Shown: positions 1 through 8,386, counted from the stretch's first letter. The stretch is 12,796 nucleotides of DNA from an uncultured Ruminococcus sp. (GCA_937892835.1 CALBHM010000408.1:1-12796), one strand, 5' to 3'. Made by a program: numbers and translations. Notes: a model not told the origin generated them from the letters alone.

Positions 1-872
1 ACATCATGAATATATTTTTTCATCGTATCCAAAAACTCTATTGATAACTTTAAAAGCTCCGCTTTTTCCCGGTTAAAGCCATCGGCATCAAGCAATGCTC
101 TGAGACTGTCGACCAATCCGATTGCCCACCAAGCGCAGCCTCTTCCCCAGCCGCAAACACCGAGCGGCTCAAAGCTTTCATCACAGAATCCGTGAAACGG
201 AAGCTTCGTTTTTTCATCAATTCCGTTTTTTCGATATTCCCTGATTTGATTCATTGCAATGTCGATATATTCTTTCTCGTTATATACAAGAGCATATTTT
301 ATCAAAAACGGACATGTCATTCCGACCGTATCGACAAGACGGTATTGGGGAAAAGTCTCGTTGTAAGGAATTGATCCGTTCTTTTCTGCGGTTACTTTCA
401 ACATGTATGCGGAATTTCCCATAGCCGGTTTTATTTTTTCAGGATCAATATATTTGCTCGACAGCAGCTCATAACAAAACATTGCGCTGTCCATTCTCTT
501 CGGAAGAATTTTCCATTCTCCGTCGGCACTCGGAATATATCTTTCCGCAAGACTTTTTACCTCTGATTCAAGATTTTCCTTTATACTGCTCGCGGCCTTG
601 AGCAAGGACGCATCCTGCCAGTATGTTACAGATGTAATTTTTCCGTAATCATTTATTTTCTTTAAAATATTAACTTTTTTATTGTCATTTATCAGAACCT
701 CCGGGGTTCCTTTTGTCATCCATTTCAGCAAAATCTTTCGGGTTTTATCGTGCCATTCGGAATCCGTGAGTCGGCCAATCTTTATTCGTCCGAGCCACGT
801 TAAAAATTCCTCCCACAGATCGTAGCCGAGTATTGCAATTATTATTAGAAGTAAGATTACGATTGCTGTCAT
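1..872 (-). CDS. Membrane-anchored GH88/GH105-type glycoside hydrolase, 3' end cut off
   Basis: The frame is open from an ATG at 872 to the left edge (290 codons), so the C-terminus is missing. Residues 2-17 are a hydrophobic segment (AIVILLLIIIAILG) followed by acidic residues, which suggests an N-terminal anchor with the catalytic domain outside the cell. The rest resembles the six-hairpin fold of unsaturated uronyl hydrolases (GH88/GH105, YteR-like): RMDSAMF (D128), RLVDTVGMTCPFL (D181) and GWGRGCAWWAIGLVDSL (W242 on). D128 and D181 are spaced about like the active-site Asp pair of YteR (Asp88/Asp143), so the enzyme is probably active. These enzymes remove unsaturated uronic acid from oligosaccharide ends. 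It starts 10 bp after the preceding glycosyltransferase, with a weak ribosome site (GGTGAGG) overlapping that gene's stop, so it is the last visible gene of the EPS operon. Trimming or remodelling of the EPS is an inference; no polysaccharide lyase is in view. Confidence 0.8.
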   Translation of the reverse strand, partial: MTAIVILLLIIIAILGYDLWEEFLTWLGRIKIGRLTDSEWHDKTRKILLKWMTKGTPEVLINDNKKVNILKKINDYGKITSVTYWQDASLLKAASSIKENLESEVKSLAERYIPSADGEWKILPKRMDSAMFCYELLSSKYIDPEKIKPAMGNSAYMLKVTAEKNGSIPYNETFPQYRLVDTVGMTCPFLIKYALVYNEKEYIDIAMNQIREYRKNGIDEKTKLPFHGFCDESFEPLGVCGWGRGCAWWAIGLVDSLRALLDADGFNREKAELLKLSIEFLDTMKKYIHD

Positions 873-882
873 TTGTGTTGCC

Positions 883-2070
883 TCACCCGTTGATTATGCT
901 GTATATTTTTTCATGCTCTTCTTCGTTGCCCGTTTTTTCGTTTGAAAGATTTTTGCTTAGCCTGTTTCTTTCCTCTTCGTTTTTTATGAGACTCTCAATT
1001 TTATCTGCCAAATCTTTTTTGTTCATTTGACATATCAACCCGTTAACTCCGTCTGTTATCTGATCCTTAACCGTCGAAAAATTTGTAACAACTATCGGAC
1101 GGCAAAGACATTTTGCTTCATCTATGGCTATTGATTTCCCCTCGTATAAGGACGGCTGAACATAGATGTCGCACTGACCCATATACGGATACGGTTCCGA
1201 TTTTTCACCAAGTAAAATAAAGCTTTTTTCCAAATTGTTTTCGGAAATTCTCTTTTTAATTTCGTTTTTCAACGGGCCGTCTCCTATATGATACCATTTG
1301 ATTTTTTCACCTCTGCGCACAAGCTCGGCACAGGAATCAATCGCAAGAGGAATGTTTTTCTGCTCAAAGAATCTTCCGACCGTGCAAAGAATTATCTCAT
1401 CCTTTTTATCTGGAAATGCGTTTATTTCTTTGCTTTCCTTTGAAATAATTTCACGGCTGATTATATTCTCTATCACACAGATCTTTTTCGAGAAACTCGG
1501 AAAATTATTCAAAAGACTTTGTTTGCATTGTTCCGAAACCGTTACAATTTTATCGGCAGCGGAAAAAGTTTTTTCGTAGCTTATTTTATCAAAACCGAGC
1601 TTTTCGATATCATTGTGAATATAGCATATCTTCCTATCCGCCTGAACTTCTTCCGCAACAAAACGGTTTGCGTTTCCCTCGAGATATCCTATTGCGCAAT
1701 CATATTTTTTTGTTAATTTCGGAAGCTGTTTTTTTAGATATTTCCACTGAATTTCTTCAGCCTCATGTAAATCTTTGGCGGATGAAGCCCTTGAATATTT
1801 CCACCTGTCCGCAGCAGAAAAAAGCTTTCCCTTTTTTAAAAAATATTTTACAGCCTGTACGGCATTGCCGTCAAACATTTCATAATCTTCGTTTCCGCCT
1901 AAGATATTGACTTCCTCAGGAATTTTATCAAAAAACAATCCGTCATGACGAAAGCAAAGCAGATCGACATCATATTTTTCATAGTCAAAAAGTGTAAGCA
2001 CGGTTAAAAGACTTTTTTCCGCTCCACCGCTTCGCATTGAGGGTATAACAAAAAGTATCTGCTTTTTCAA
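883..2070 (-). CDS. GT4-type glycosyltransferase (EPS assembly)
   Basis: A 395-aa GT-B fold glycosyltransferase of the GT4/group 1 type. The N-terminal domain opens with KKQILFVIPSMRSGGAEKSLL (the GGAE motif, residues 15-18, is typical of the acceptor domain). The C-terminal donor domain has TVGRFFEQKN (230-239), HIGDGPL (261-267) and an EX7E motif, E310 to E318, in YEGKSIAIDEA. It probably adds one sugar to the lipid-linked EPS repeat unit on the cytoplasmic face; donor and acceptor cannot be read from sequence. The open frame extends to 2121 inside the upstream gene, but TTG at 2070 is preferred: AGGAG lies 7 bases upstream and the predicted protein then begins exactly at the first beta strand. 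That leaves 13 bp to the pyruvyl transferase stop. No membrane segment is obvious. Confidence 0.88.
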   Translation of the reverse strand: MKKQILFVIPSMRSGGAEKSLLTVLTLFDYEKYDVDLLCFRHDGLFFDKIPEEVNILGGNEDYEMFDGNAVQAVKYFLKKGKLFSAADRWKYSRASSAKDLHEAEEIQWKYLKKQLPKLTKKYDCAIGYLEGNANRFVAEEVQADRKICYIHNDIEKLGFDKISYEKTFSAADKIVTVSEQCKQSLLNNFPSFSKKICVIENIISREIISKESKEINAFPDKKDEIILCTVGRFFEQKNIPLAIDSCAELVRRGEKIKWYHIGDGPLKNEIKKRISENNLEKSFILLGEKSEPYPYMGQCDIYVQPSLYEGKSIAIDEAKCLCRPIVVTNFSTVKDQITDGVNGLICQMNKKDLADKIESLIKNEEERNRLSKNLSNEKTGNEEEHEKIYSIING

Positions 2071-2083
2071 GCTATCACTCCTG

Positions 2084-3232
2084 TCAGATCTTTTCCAGCA
2101 TTTCCCCTGCTTCCATCGCACTTCTCATTCGCAAAGGTATGCTTCTCATCAGCTCTCCTTTAATTTCGCCTTCACTTTCAACCAATTTCAAAAAATCTTT
2201 TTCCAAACTTTTTGCATCGCTCATTGAATTAAAATTAAGAACAAACTTTTCCTCGCCGAAAATATCTTTCGCGATGCCTCTTGCCTTAACACTGTAACCG
2301 AGAGCAATCGTCGGCACTCCGCTTGAATATGCGGCAATGGTCGCATGCGTTCTTGCTCCGACAAAAAATCTTGTGTGTGCAATATATCCTTTATATTCTC
2401 TTGCACCCAGCGTCGGCGGAAGAATTTCTATTCTTCCGGTCTCGGCAAATTTATCGTAAATAGGTTTCATGAAATCATAATCATTGTTATTGCTTTCAAC
2501 GACATGTGGAATCAGCAGCACTTTCAATGTTGTGTTTTCAAAAATAAAATCTATAAATTCTTCGGCAATTTCTTTTGCCTTCGGATTATTCTTCGCAACA
2601 AGGGGACTTATATTAAAGCCGAGCGTGTTTACCTTAGTGAATCCTTCAATAGGTTCAACCTTTGCCCTCTCCATGCAAAACGCCGGATCAGAAAAAAGAT
2701 AAATATTGTCATTTGCCTGTTTTTCTTTGAGAAGTTCGTATGTAATCGGTTCTCTTGCAAAAATTGCATCAAAATCTCTCAGACTTTCGAGCTTCTCTTC
2801 GGTAATATCCTCCTCGCCGATCGAGGCTCCCCAAAGAACAATTTTTTTTCCGCACTTTTTAAGTTCTCTTGTGAGGACCTGCACTCCGTGGTTATCACCG
2901 TAACAATATGTATCTCCGCCAATCGAGAGACAGACATCACAATCCGAAGCATCGGAAACTATCGGCGAATACATTTTTTCCAATGCATATTCTTCGGACT
3001 TGTTAATTTTCAAATCCAACGTTGCAATTATTTTCTCGGGCAACGTCAGCCCTCTCGTTTCCGCACGTCTCGTCTCAACATCATTTATTAAACTATCCGC
3101 CTCGGGATCACGTGTGGAAAGTACAAATTCTGCATTTTCGTCGCTGTTCTCAATTATGTTTACTGTGCCCCTTACAAGAGCTTCGCAGCCATGATTTTTA
3201 CTGCCTGTATGGTTAAACAAAAAATACTTCAT
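2084..3232 (-). CDS. Polysaccharide pyruvyl transferase family protein
   Basis: A 382-aa protein of the polysaccharide pyruvyl transferase family (PF04230; CsaB/WcaK/EpsO type), which transfers pyruvate from phosphoenolpyruvate to a sugar to form a ketal, giving the polymer negative charge. Visible family marks are FNHTGSKNHGCEALVRG at the N-terminus (6-22), SIGGDTYCYGD (103-113), KIVLWGASIG (130-139), FAREPITYELL (158-168), FSDPAF (180-185), and the C-terminal block GARTHATIAAYSSGVPTIA (292-310) followed by GYSVKARG (312-319). Start chosen at ATG 3232: GAGG sits 8 bases upstream and overlaps the stop of the polymerase gene 10 bp away. A longer frame to 3334 would overlap that gene by about 90 bases and has no matching family sequence. 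Some family members have other activities, so pyruvylation of this EPS is likely but not certain. Confidence 0.88.
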   Translation of the reverse strand: MKYFLFNHTGSKNHGCEALVRGTVNIIENSDENAEFVLSTRDPEADSLINDVETRRAETRGLTLPEKIIATLDLKINKSEEYALEKMYSPIVSDASDCDVCLSIGGDTYCYGDNHGVQVLTRELKKCGKKIVLWGASIGEEDITEEKLESLRDFDAIFAREPITYELLKEKQANDNIYLFSDPAFCMERAKVEPIEGFTKVNTLGFNISPLVAKNNPKAKEIAEEFIDFIFENTTLKVLLIPHVVESNNNDYDFMKPIYDKFAETGRIEILPPTLGAREYKGYIAHTRFFVGARTHATIAAYSSGVPTIALGYSVKARGIAKDIFGEEKFVLNFNSMSDAKSLEKDFLKLVESEGEIKGELMRSIPLRMRSAMEAGEMLEKI

Positions 3233-3242
3233 TTCAAATACC

Positions 3243-4388
3243 TCATCTGAAAAGTGTTCTTCCCGGGAGGAAATAATCCGATTGGTACATGTAAATCTGA
3301 TATGATATAAAACGGGAATATAAGAAAAAGGCAACGACAGTTCCTGTCGTATATATTGCTCGATCCTTCGGCTTTACCGCATACGTTACAACCCAACCTG
3401 TAAAAATAATGTAATAGGCATTTAAATATATTGCCACTCTCGCAAAAATCCAGTTATAGCTTGCAATAATATATATTGCCATGCTCAGGAAAGAAATATT
3501 TATAAGAATATCCCCTATATGCCCAAGCCGATTCATTCTTTCACGATTCAAATATGCAACCACAACCGGTGCTGCGGTCAGAACAACTCTAAGCAGGCTG
3601 CTGCCCCCCTCGGTTCCGTCAGTAAACCAGCCGTTTTCGGCATAATTGGAATAGCTTGTTTCTTCCAATGCTCCAAGGAAGGACGGAAGAATAGCATCAA
3701 AGCAAACCGTTACAATGACACTTCCAAGCAAAATCAAATATGAACCCATTGTCCATGCCTTTCGACGAACAACGAAATAAATTAATAGTAGTATAAGCGC
3801 ACTGCTGTGCATACAATAAGCCAGCAATACAAAAACAGCATATTTAAAGAAAGAGCCGCGTTTCATAGAAAACAAAAATCTTGTTCCCAACAACGCTATG
3901 GCGGCCGCCATGTACTGCCTCATTCCGTCCATCATTCCGCCCAAATATCCGTATGCAACAAACAGATAAATTGACATCTCAAAAGGGGAAGAATATAAAT
4001 ATAAAATAATAAGCGCCGGGATCAATGCAAATGCAGTGCAAACAAAAATCAGGACCTGAGGATCGTCGGTTCTGTTTCTCAAAACGTTTTGAATAAAAGA
4101 AAACATGTTTCCGTTAATTATCAAATTAAAGCTTACTTCGTTACCCTCGTCCGGCATGTTTTCGAAAGAATACATATAAAAGAATGTATCTCCGATTGTT
4201 TTTCTCAGGCCGGCAAATGAAACATAAAAAGCTATCGGAAGTATAACTGCAATGGGATTCGGCAAAGGTTGACCGAGACCGCCTTGTGCTTTGAGCGGAA
4301 CAGAACGAGCCGCCACCGCAACCAAACACATAACAATCGTGGCAACCCATACTACTATTTCATAGAAGTCAAAATTAAAATTTATCAT
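3243..4388 (-). CDS. EpsG-type membrane polysaccharide polymerase
   Basis: A 381-aa polytopic membrane protein with roughly ten hydrophobic segments, fitting the EpsG/Wzy-like family (PF14897). Family-like marks are AGLRKTIGDTFFYMYSFE early in the protein (the R-x4-GDT-x2-Y pattern of an external loop) and GYLGGMMDGMRQYMAAAIALLG in a middle membrane segment, followed by YCMHSSALILLLIYF. Such proteins join lipid-linked repeat units into polymer on the outer face of the membrane. Start: the frame extends to a TTG at 4406, but ATG at 4388 is preferred because AAAGGA lies just upstream and the segment MINFNFDFYEIVVW makes a typical N-terminus. It is preceded by a 69-bp gap, the longest in the operon, and followed 10 bp later by the pyruvyl transferase. 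Confidence 0.85.
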   Translation of the reverse strand: MINFNFDFYEIVVWVATIVMCLVAVAARSVPLKAQGGLGQPLPNPIAVILPIAFYVSFAGLRKTIGDTFFYMYSFENMPDEGNEVSFNLIINGNMFSFIQNVLRNRTDDPQVLIFVCTAFALIPALIILYLYSSPFEMSIYLFVAYGYLGGMMDGMRQYMAAAIALLGTRFLFSMKRGSFFKYAVFVLLAYCMHSSALILLLIYFVVRRKAWTMGSYLILLGSVIVTVCFDAILPSFLGALEETSYSNYAENGWFTDGTEGGSSLLRVVLTAAPVVVAYLNRERMNRLGHIGDILINISFLSMAIYIIASYNWIFARVAIYLNAYYIIFTGWVVTYAVKPKDRAIYTTGTVVAFFLYSRFISYQIYMYQSDYFLPGRTLFR

Positions 4389-4441
4389 TCCGTTCCTTTC
4401 TTCCAAGAAAATCTATACTGTCCGACACGGCATACACCTGC

Positions 4442-4450
4442 ATTATACCA
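4442..4450 (-). promoter_or_regulatory. Possible internal extended -10 promoter
   Basis: On the minus strand the gap before the EpsG-type gene reads TGGTATAATG, a perfect TATAAT with an upstream TG one base away (extended -10 form). No good -35 hexamer lies 16-18 bases upstream, which extended -10 promoters can tolerate. A transcript would start near 4435 and carry the polymerase, pyruvyl transferase, GT4 and hydrolase genes. A chance match is possible. Confidence 0.4.
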
Positions 4451-4457
4451 TGCCATC

Positions 4458-5570
4458 TCAGATATATTCGTTATAAACAGCTTCAAGCTCCTTCAATACT
4501 TCTTCTTTGGAATACGGTTTAATAAGCTCAAGTGAATTCTCGGAAAATTTGTTATATAAAGCTTTATCGTTGATCAGTTCGGTAATTTTTTTTGCCATTG
4601 TTTCGTCATCATCTGGTGCAACGATATAACCGTTACTGCCGCTTCTGCACAGCTCACGATGTCCTCTGTTATCCGAAAGAACAACAGGCAAGCCGCAAGC
4701 CATAGCCTCCATAACGTTGACCGGCAAGCCTTCTCTAAGACTTGAACCGACTGCAATATCACTTAAATGAACAAGATCGCAGGCATCGTTCCTGTGTCCG
4801 AGAAAATCTATATAATCGGAAACACCAAGCTCTTCGGCAAGTCTGACATATTTACCCTCGTAATTATCCGCACCGACAATAAGAAGCCTGATATTCTTGT
4901 TTGCTTTCGTTAATCTTTTCATCATGCGAACAAGCATACACTGATTTTTGTTAGCGTTCATTTCCGCCACATAAATCAGAATTATCTCATCCTCCGGATA
5001 TCCCTTTTCTTTACGAAGTCTGATTTTTTCTTCTTCTGAAATTTTATAAAAAAGGTCGCTGTTATATCCGACACCGTTTACTTTAACAATTTTTTTGGCT
5101 TTAAGATGCTTCTTTGCGAAAGAAAAATCCTCGCTGTTTATTGTTATCAAACAGTCGGTCATTGTTGACATAACCCACTCTATGGGATAAAAAATAACCT
5201 TATTAAGCAAGGGTGCCCCTTTATAAAAATGGAAGCCGTGAGCGGTATAAATCACCTTTGTGCCTTTTTTTCGTTCTCCTCTCGCTGCAAGTCTTGCAAG
5301 GATTCCTCCCATCGGCGTATGGCAATGCACAATATCATAGTTTCCTTTTTTTATTATCGCTTTCAGCTCTTTATACGCCTGAATATTATCCTTGTCGGCA
5401 GGAGAACGTCTGATGGAAATTTCAAATTTATTATCACAATATGGAAGTTCTCTGTCTCCGTGACATGCAACATCAACCTGCCAACCTTTTTCTTTAAACA
5501 TTTTAAAGCAAGGCAAATGGAAATAATAGAAATGCTCCGCAACGGTTGCAACATAAAGAATTTTTTTCAT
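4458..5570 (-). CDS. GT4-type glycosyltransferase, EpsD-like
   Basis: A 370-aa GT-B glycosyltransferase of the GT4 type, closest in style to EpsD-like enzymes of Firmicute EPS loci. The N-terminal domain has ILYVATVAEHFYYFHLP, DIVHCHTPMGGILARLAAR (79-97) and YTAHGFHFYKGAP (108-120), with PIEWVMSTMTDCLITINSEDF (129-149), a stretch common in this subgroup. The donor domain has VGADNYEGKY and the EX7E motif (E280 to E288) in REGLPVNVMEAMACGLPVV. It is predicted to add an early sugar to the primed lipid carrier at the cytoplasmic membrane face. ATG at 5570 is chosen because AAAGGA lies 9 bases upstream and the protein then begins with MKKILYVAT; the frame runs on to 5603 without family sequence. 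It lies 41 bp after the priming transferase gene. Confidence 0.88.
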   Translation of the reverse strand: MKKILYVATVAEHFYYFHLPCFKMFKEKGWQVDVACHGDRELPYCDNKFEISIRRSPADKDNIQAYKELKAIIKKGNYDIVHCHTPMGGILARLAARGERKKGTKVIYTAHGFHFYKGAPLLNKVIFYPIEWVMSTMTDCLITINSEDFSFAKKHLKAKKIVKVNGVGYNSDLFYKISEEEKIRLRKEKGYPEDEIILIYVAEMNANKNQCMLVRMMKRLTKANKNIRLLIVGADNYEGKYVRLAEELGVSDYIDFLGHRNDACDLVHLSDIAVGSSLREGLPVNVMEAMACGLPVVLSDNRGHRELCRSGSNGYIVAPDDDETMAKKITELINDKALYNKFSENSLELIKPYSKEEVLKELEAVYNEYI

Positions 5571-5611
5571 TGCAAAACATCCTTTCTCTCGGTAAACATA
5601 CACGGTTTTGC

Positions 5612-6256
5612 TTATTTGCCGCTTACTTTAAGCTTCTCCGCTTCGCTGCTTCCTTTGAACTTTTCCATGGTGTTTTTATTGCCGCTGTTTATTCCATCCT
5701 GACGAACAACATTTTCAATGGTCTTGATAAAAATTTTCATATCCATCAAAAAGCTGTAGTGATCCACGTAATAAATATCATATTTAAATTTTTCATCCCA
5801 TGTCAGGGTATTGCGTCCGTTCACCTGTGCCCAACCGGAAATGCCCGGTAAAACTTCATGGCGGCGCATCTGTTCCGGAGAATACAATTCGAGATACTCT
5901 GTCAACAACGGTCTTGGACCGATAAAGCTCATATCGCCCTTAATTATATTTAAAAGCTGAGGAAGCTCGTCCACACTTGTTTTTCTGAGCAGTCGGCCTA
6001 TCTTTGTCATTCTTTCAAAATCGCTAAGCTCTCGGCCGCTTTCATCATAGAGCTTCGTGGACATAGTTCTGAACTTATATACGGTGAAAATTTTACCGTT
6101 TTTCCCCGGCCTTTTCTGCTTAAAAAGTATCGGTCCGTCATGATCCGCCGCAATAAGAATTGCCGACAAAGCCATCAATGGGGATAAAACCGCCAACAAA
6201 ACAAGCGCGACTGATAGGTCCATAATTCTTTTGATATATTTGTACACCAAATTCAC
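5612..6256 (-). CDS. Priming sugar-1-phosphate transferase (small phosphoglycosyl transferase, EpsL-like)
   Basis: A 214-aa bacterial sugar transferase (PF02397), the small monotopic type that transfers a sugar-1-phosphate from a UDP-sugar to undecaprenyl phosphate and so starts each EPS repeat unit. It has one N-terminal membrane-inserted helix (residues 12-36), GPILFKQKRPG (41-51), YKFRTM (60-65), the catalytic Asp-Glu pair D96-E97 in SVDELPQLLN, GDMSFIGPRPLL (108-118), and LPGISGWAQVNGRN (136-149). The C-terminal GIN...TMEKF.G stretch is usual in this subgroup. The start is uncertain: GTG at 6256 gives MNLVYK, while GTG at 6247, 8 bases after GAGAG, gives a start closer to homologues. The dehydratase gene ends 20 bp upstream, and its product class commonly supplies the sugar donor for this kind of transferase. 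Confidence 0.93.
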   Translation of the reverse strand: MNLVYKYIKRIMDLSVALVLLAVLSPLMALSAILIAADHDGPILFKQKRPGKNGKIFTVYKFRTMSTKLYDESGRELSDFERMTKIGRLLRKTSVDELPQLLNIIKGDMSFIGPRPLLTEYLELYSPEQMRRHEVLPGISGWAQVNGRNTLTWDEKFKYDIYYVDHYSFLMDMKIFIKTIENVVRQDGINSGNKNTMEKFKGSSEAEKLKVSGK

Positions 6257-6276
6257 TCTCTCATGAAAAATTTCAA

Positions 6277-8151
6277 TCAGTCAATTACCGCTTCTTTATA
6301 GTTGGGAACTATCTCTTTAATAATTCCTCTTACCTCGTTCTCATCAGCTTTTTTGAGCTTTTCAAGTTCTTTTTCAAAGAGTTCGTCGTTCATATCAACC
6401 GGCTTTGTTACAAAAATCTTGTTGTTTGCCGTCATCTTTCGTTCGCTGCTTTCTTCATCGAGAACAAGCTCCTCATAAAGCTTCTCACCCGGACGAAGCC
6501 CGGAAAATTTAATCTCAATTTCCGTATACGGCTTATAACCCGAAAGCATAATAAGATTTTCGGCAAGGGTAACAATCTTGACGGGTTCACCCATATCAAG
6601 GACAAAAATCTCGCCGCCCTTTGCAAGTCCGCCTGCCTGAACAACAAGCTGAGCCGCTTCGGGGATCGTCATGAAATATCTCGTTATATCAGGGTGAGTA
6701 ACCATGACCGGGCCGCCGTTTTTAATCTGCTCGGTGAAAATCGGAATTACACTTCCGCTCGAGCCGAGAACATTTCCGAAACGCACGGCAGCAAAGATCG
6801 TGCTGTTTTTGCATTTGCGTTCAAAATACTGCACAATCATTTCTGTGATTCTCTTTGTCGCACCCATAACATTGGCCGGGTTAACAGCCTTGTCCGACGA
6901 AATATTTACAAAACGTTTTACGTTGTATTCAACAGCAATGCTTGCAACATTAAATGTTCCGAAAACATTGTTTTTAACTGCTTCTTTCGGGCTGTCCTCC
7001 ATAAGTGGAACATGCTTATGCGCCGCCGCATGAAATACGATTGACGGGTGGAATTCATCAAAAATCTCTCTGAGTCTCGCCTGGTCTCTGACGGAACCTA
7101 TTCTGATATCAATTTCGGGATTTCCCTTATGATAAGCGTCAAGCTGTTGCTTGAGCAAATATGCACTGTTTTCATAAATATCAAAAACGACAATTTTCTT
7201 CGGATGATACTTAGAAACCTGACGGCAAAGCTCACTGCCGATAGATCCGCCGCCACCCGTTACAAGGACAACCTGATCCTTAAGATAGCTGCAAACATCT
7301 CTGTTCAGCTCAACCTCCGGACGTGAAAGAAGGTCTGTAATATTGACATCTCTGATTCTGCCTCCCTGTGACGTATCGGTCATTTCAAGAAGGCTCGGTG
7401 ATGTTTTCAGCTTGCAGCCGGTCTTGACCGCAATGCGAAGGATCTCGGTCTGCCTCTCGCTGTCGACCGAGGGCAGGCAGAGAATTATTGTATTAATATT
7501 ATATTTTTTCGCAAGCTCAGGAATCTGATCGCATGTTCCCTTAACGGGAATTCCTCTGATTCTCTTGCCAACCTTGAGCGGATTATCGTCAACCGCTATA
7601 ATCGGCTTTCCTTTTGCGTAATTATTAACCTCAAGCTCGTTAATGATAATCATACCCATATCGCCTGCACCGACTATCATTACACGGTCAAGTTTTTCTT
7701 CCTTTTTAAGACTTCTCTCACGGTAATATCTTCTGACAAGGCGATAAATCACCCTCATTCCTGCCACAAGAACTATCGCAACGAGGGTACCGAAAACATA
7801 GAAATACGCATCAAAGCAGCCATTTTTAAGCTCGGAAGCCGCTCCTCCGATGCTTGAAAGTATCAAATCAACTGCAATTCCCGAAATTCCGCCGATTACG
7901 GTTGCCAGGGCAACATTCCAAACCTCACGGATTCCTGCATATTCCCACATGCTTGAGTAAATCTTAAATGCATGATAAAGCACAATAAAGATCAGGGTAA
8001 CCGGCAAAGCTCTTTGCCAGATAGCACTCATATTCTGCTGACCGCCGCCAAGCAGCATAACAAATATGTAAGAAAAGTTTACCGCAAAAATATCATACAG
8101 CATCATCAACGTGCTTTTAATAAATGCGCTTCTGAAATCAACTTTTTTCAA
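6277..8151 (-). CDS. Membrane nucleotide-sugar 4,6-dehydratase (CapD/EpsC/WbpM/PglF type)
   Basis: A 624-aa long-form member of the CapD/FlaA1-like extended short-chain dehydrogenases. It has four N-terminal membrane segments (about 11-31, 47-63, 78-98, 114-136), a first nucleotide-binding domain with GAGDMG (161-166), and a second with TGGGGSIG (298-305), the NAD(P)-binding loop. The catalytic segment has VNISSDKAVNP (416-425) with Met429 where short-chain enzymes have Tyr, four before Lys433. This Ser-Met-Lys arrangement is the one described for WbpM-type enzymes. These convert UDP-GlcNAc to UDP-4-keto-6-deoxy-GlcNAc, the precursor of sugars such as QuiNAc, FucNAc or bacillosamine; the final sugar cannot be told here because no partner aminotransferase or reductase is in view. 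The start is TTG at 8151, supported by a consensus AGGAGGT 9 bases upstream. It is the first gene after the operon promoter. Confidence 0.95.
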   Translation of the reverse strand: MKKVDFRSAFIKSTLMMLYDIFAVNFSYIFVMLLGGGQQNMSAIWQRALPVTLIFIVLYHAFKIYSSMWEYAGIREVWNVALATVIGGISGIAVDLILSSIGGAASELKNGCFDAYFYVFGTLVAIVLVAGMRVIYRLVRRYYRERSLKKEEKLDRVMIVGAGDMGMIIINELEVNNYAKGKPIIAVDDNPLKVGKRIRGIPVKGTCDQIPELAKKYNINTIILCLPSVDSERQTEILRIAVKTGCKLKTSPSLLEMTDTSQGGRIRDVNITDLLSRPEVELNRDVCSYLKDQVVLVTGGGGSIGSELCRQVSKYHPKKIVVFDIYENSAYLLKQQLDAYHKGNPEIDIRIGSVRDQARLREIFDEFHPSIVFHAAAHKHVPLMEDSPKEAVKNNVFGTFNVASIAVEYNVKRFVNISSDKAVNPANVMGATKRITEMIVQYFERKCKNSTIFAAVRFGNVLGSSGSVIPIFTEQIKNGGPVMVTHPDITRYFMTIPEAAQLVVQAGGLAKGGEIFVLDMGEPVKIVTLAENLIMLSGYKPYTEIEIKFSGLRPGEKLYEELVLDEESSERKMTANNKIFVTKPVDMNDELFEKELEKLKKADENEVRGIIKEIVPNYKEAVID

Positions 8152-8159
8152 AACAAATT

Positions 8160-8166
8160 ACCTCCT
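8160..8166 (-). promoter_or_regulatory. Strong ribosome binding site deciding a TTG start
   Basis: AGGAGGT on the minus strand lies 9 bases before the TTG start of the dehydratase gene. No in-frame ATG or GTG lies near, so this site fixes the unusual start codon. Confidence 0.8.
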
Positions 8167-8224
8167 ACACGAAAGCAAAGATTTTACTCAATATTCCGAT
8201 TTTACCCCTAATATACACTATTAT

Positions 8225-8253
8225 ATTTTAATATATTATTTCAGTAAAGTCAA
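8225..8253 (-). promoter_or_regulatory. Sigma-A-type promoter of the EPS operon
   Basis: TTGACT (8248-8253) and TAAAAT (8225-8230) on the minus strand are separated by 17 bases of AT-rich spacer. Transcription would begin near 8218, leaving a leader of about 67 bases before the TTG start at 8151. The leader shows no convincing riboswitch or terminator hairpin by eye. A perfect TATAAT nearby at 8220-8225 sits 22 bases from this -35 and is less likely to be used. Confidence 0.75.
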
Positions 8254-8340
8254 GGCAAACGGCCGCCATAATCGGTATATTTGTTGAAATATTTATTGAT
8301 AATATGGAATTTTGTCATATTTTTCTTTTGAGAATTACAC

Positions 8341-8371
8341 TTATGCAATTTTAGGCCCGTTTTTTGCATAA
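8341..8371. repeat. 8-bp inverted repeat between divergent promoters
   Basis: TTATGCAA (8341-8348) and TTGCATAA (8364-8371) are perfect inverted copies separated by 15 bases. The pair ends 15 bases before the -35 of the plus-strand gene and lies about 90 bases upstream of the EPS operon -35. The position fits a regulator-binding site. A transcription terminator is less likely because no gene ends just before it. Confidence 0.5.
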
Positions 8372-8386
8372 AAAGTCTCGTCTCGG

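Noticed and set aside
2071..2121. Upstream start at 2121 for the second GT4 gene
   Set aside because: It would overlap the pyruvyl transferase gene and adds no family sequence, whereas TTG 2070 has AGGAG at the right distance.
2345..3091. Long plus-strand open frame of 248 codons
   Set aside because: It lies wholly antisense to the well-supported pyruvyl transferase gene, has a cysteine- and phenylalanine-rich composition typical of an antisense shadow, and has no ribosome site or family motif.
3233..3334. Upstream start at 3334 for the pyruvyl transferase
   Set aside because: It would run into the polymerase gene by about 90 bases; ATG 3232 has a ribosome site and begins at the family's first strand.
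8220..8225. Perfect TATAAT on the minus strand
   Set aside because: It is 22 bases from the TTGACT -35, too far for normal use; TAAAAT at 17 bases is the better -10.
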